A stretch of 6,663 nucleotides of DNA. Source: Polynucleobacter meluiroseus (GTDB lineage: Bacteria > Verrucomicrobiota > Verrucomicrobiia > Opitutales > UBA953). Below are positions 6,214-6,663 of the stretch, piece after piece. The DNA lies in assembly GCA_943323725.2 (NCBI GenBank), contig CALPIW020000088.1:1-6663 (forward strand). Direction: 5' to 3'. Every line of letters begins with the position of its first letter. Within the stretch, counting starts at the first letter, position 1. A program made the translations under genes and the position numbers. Under the pieces are notes generated by a model. The model saw only the letters and a program-made list of their open reading frames with translations. It did not search any database and was not told where the DNA came from.

Positions 6214-6663
6214 ATGACCGCCGCGCCGTCCACATACCGCCGATGGCTCCTCTGGGGCTTGGCCGCTGTCGTAGCCCTCGTTGCCGCATGGTGGTTCCTG
6301 CAGGAGGATGACAGCCTGAAGGTCCCGCTCGGGGTCGAACAGGCCGCCATCATCACTTACGGCGGCCCTACGCTCGTCGTGAAACCGTTCCGCTACGGCG
6401 TGGCGGTGAACGTGCGCATCGCTCAGGTGACCGGGCAGGATGGCCTCAACGTGTATGACGTCCGCTACCTCGTGAACCGCGAAGGCGAGCATGACCTGAC
6501 CGAATACCTGATGGCGGACGATGGCGCGGCTTTGAGCGGCCTGCCGTCGTTCAAGATCCAGGGTGATCCGAAACTTTCCAAGGAACTCGAGGCCCGCGTG
6601 AAGGAGACCGAAGACATCGGCATCCAGGTCTGGGGGCATTATCGGGCGACCCTCTGGGGGCTC
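6214..6663 (+). CDS. Single-pass membrane protein of unknown family, 3' end missing
   Basis: An open frame of 150 codons runs from ATG at 6214 off the window edge with no stop. The ATG lies two bases after the DUF58 stop, typical of a coupled operon gene, and has no Shine-Dalgarno motif. The N-terminus MTAAPSTYRR is short and basic. Residues 11-29 (WLLWGLAAVVALVAAWWFL) form a clear membrane helix, followed by acidic QEDDS, so the chain should be N-in with the rest extracytoplasmic. There is no obvious signal peptidase site, so it is probably an anchor. Residues 40-150 alternate like a beta-sandwich (TLVVKPFRYGVAVNVRIAQV, then YDVRYLVNREGEHDLTEYL). I do not recognise the family. It lacks, in the visible part, the VWA motifs of BatA/BatB. 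By position it is a candidate membrane partner or client of the MoxR-DUF58 pair; that is inference. Confidence 0.85.
   Translation, partial: MTAAPSTYRRWLLWGLAAVVALVAAWWFLQEDDSLKVPLGVEQAAIITYGGPTLVVKPFRYGVAVNVRIAQVTGQDGLNVYDVRYLVNREGEHDLTEYLMADDGAALSGLPSFKIQGDPKLSKELEARVKETEDIGIQVWGHYRATLWGL

Noticed and set aside
5546..6289. Minus-strand open frame opposite the DUF58 gene
   Set aside because: It is a shadow of a well-supported sense gene with the full DUF58 and MIDAS motifs.
1..6663. CRISPR arrays, tRNA or rRNA genes, insertion sequences, attachment sites
   Set aside because: Essentially all of the window is accounted for by co-directional coding sequence. The only regular repeats are in-frame protein repeats, and I saw no transposase, RNA-gene fold or terminal inverted repeats.

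Overview
The window is GC-rich bacterial DNA carrying one tightly packed set of genes, all on the + strand. Its core is a MoxR-type AAA+ ATPase followed by a DUF58 protein with a von Willebrand factor A (VWA) fold. This pair is widespread in bacteria and usually sits beside Bat/VWA membrane proteins. No taxonomic marker gene is present. The high GC, the strong preference for C or G at third codon positions, the lack of Shine-Dalgarno motifs before every visible start, and the large uncharacterised secreted proteins beside MoxR/DUF58 would suit the Planctomycetota-Verrucomicrobiota group, perhaps an Opitutae-like lineage. That is a low-confidence inference.

Layout. (1) Positions 2-751 hold the 3' part of a gene for a secreted Lys/Pro/Gly/Ala-rich protein. 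A signal peptide opens the window, and an imperfect 29-residue tandem repeat follows. (2) Positions 771-4001 encode a very large exported protein with a long helical N-terminal part and a beta-rich C-terminal part, resembling an enlarged BatD-like protein. Its frame is cut by an amber codon at 3999-4001. The same frame then stays open for 100 more codons (4002-4304), starting with an evident transmembrane helix. (3) Positions 4305-4347 are a short spacer with four C-tracts, which form a canonical G-quadruplex motif on the opposite strand. (4) Positions 4348-5343 encode the MoxR ATPase. (5) Positions 5348-6211 encode the DUF58 protein. (6) From 6214 to the window edge is the start of a single-pass membrane protein with a beta-rich extracytoplasmic part.

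The genes are separated by 43 bases or fewer, apart from the amber-interrupted tail, and look like one operon. A reasonable working model is a chaperone-like envelope system. Cytoplasmic MoxR uses ATP to remodel a client through the MIDAS-bearing DUF58 adaptor, and the flanking exported or anchored proteins act at or beyond the membrane. MoxR and DUF58 are firm calls. The other three proteins are described by architecture only. The most notable points are the amber codon immediately before the membrane anchor of the giant protein, the G4-forming spacer before moxR, and the unfamiliar pair of secreted proteins upstream of an otherwise standard MoxR-DUF58 core.
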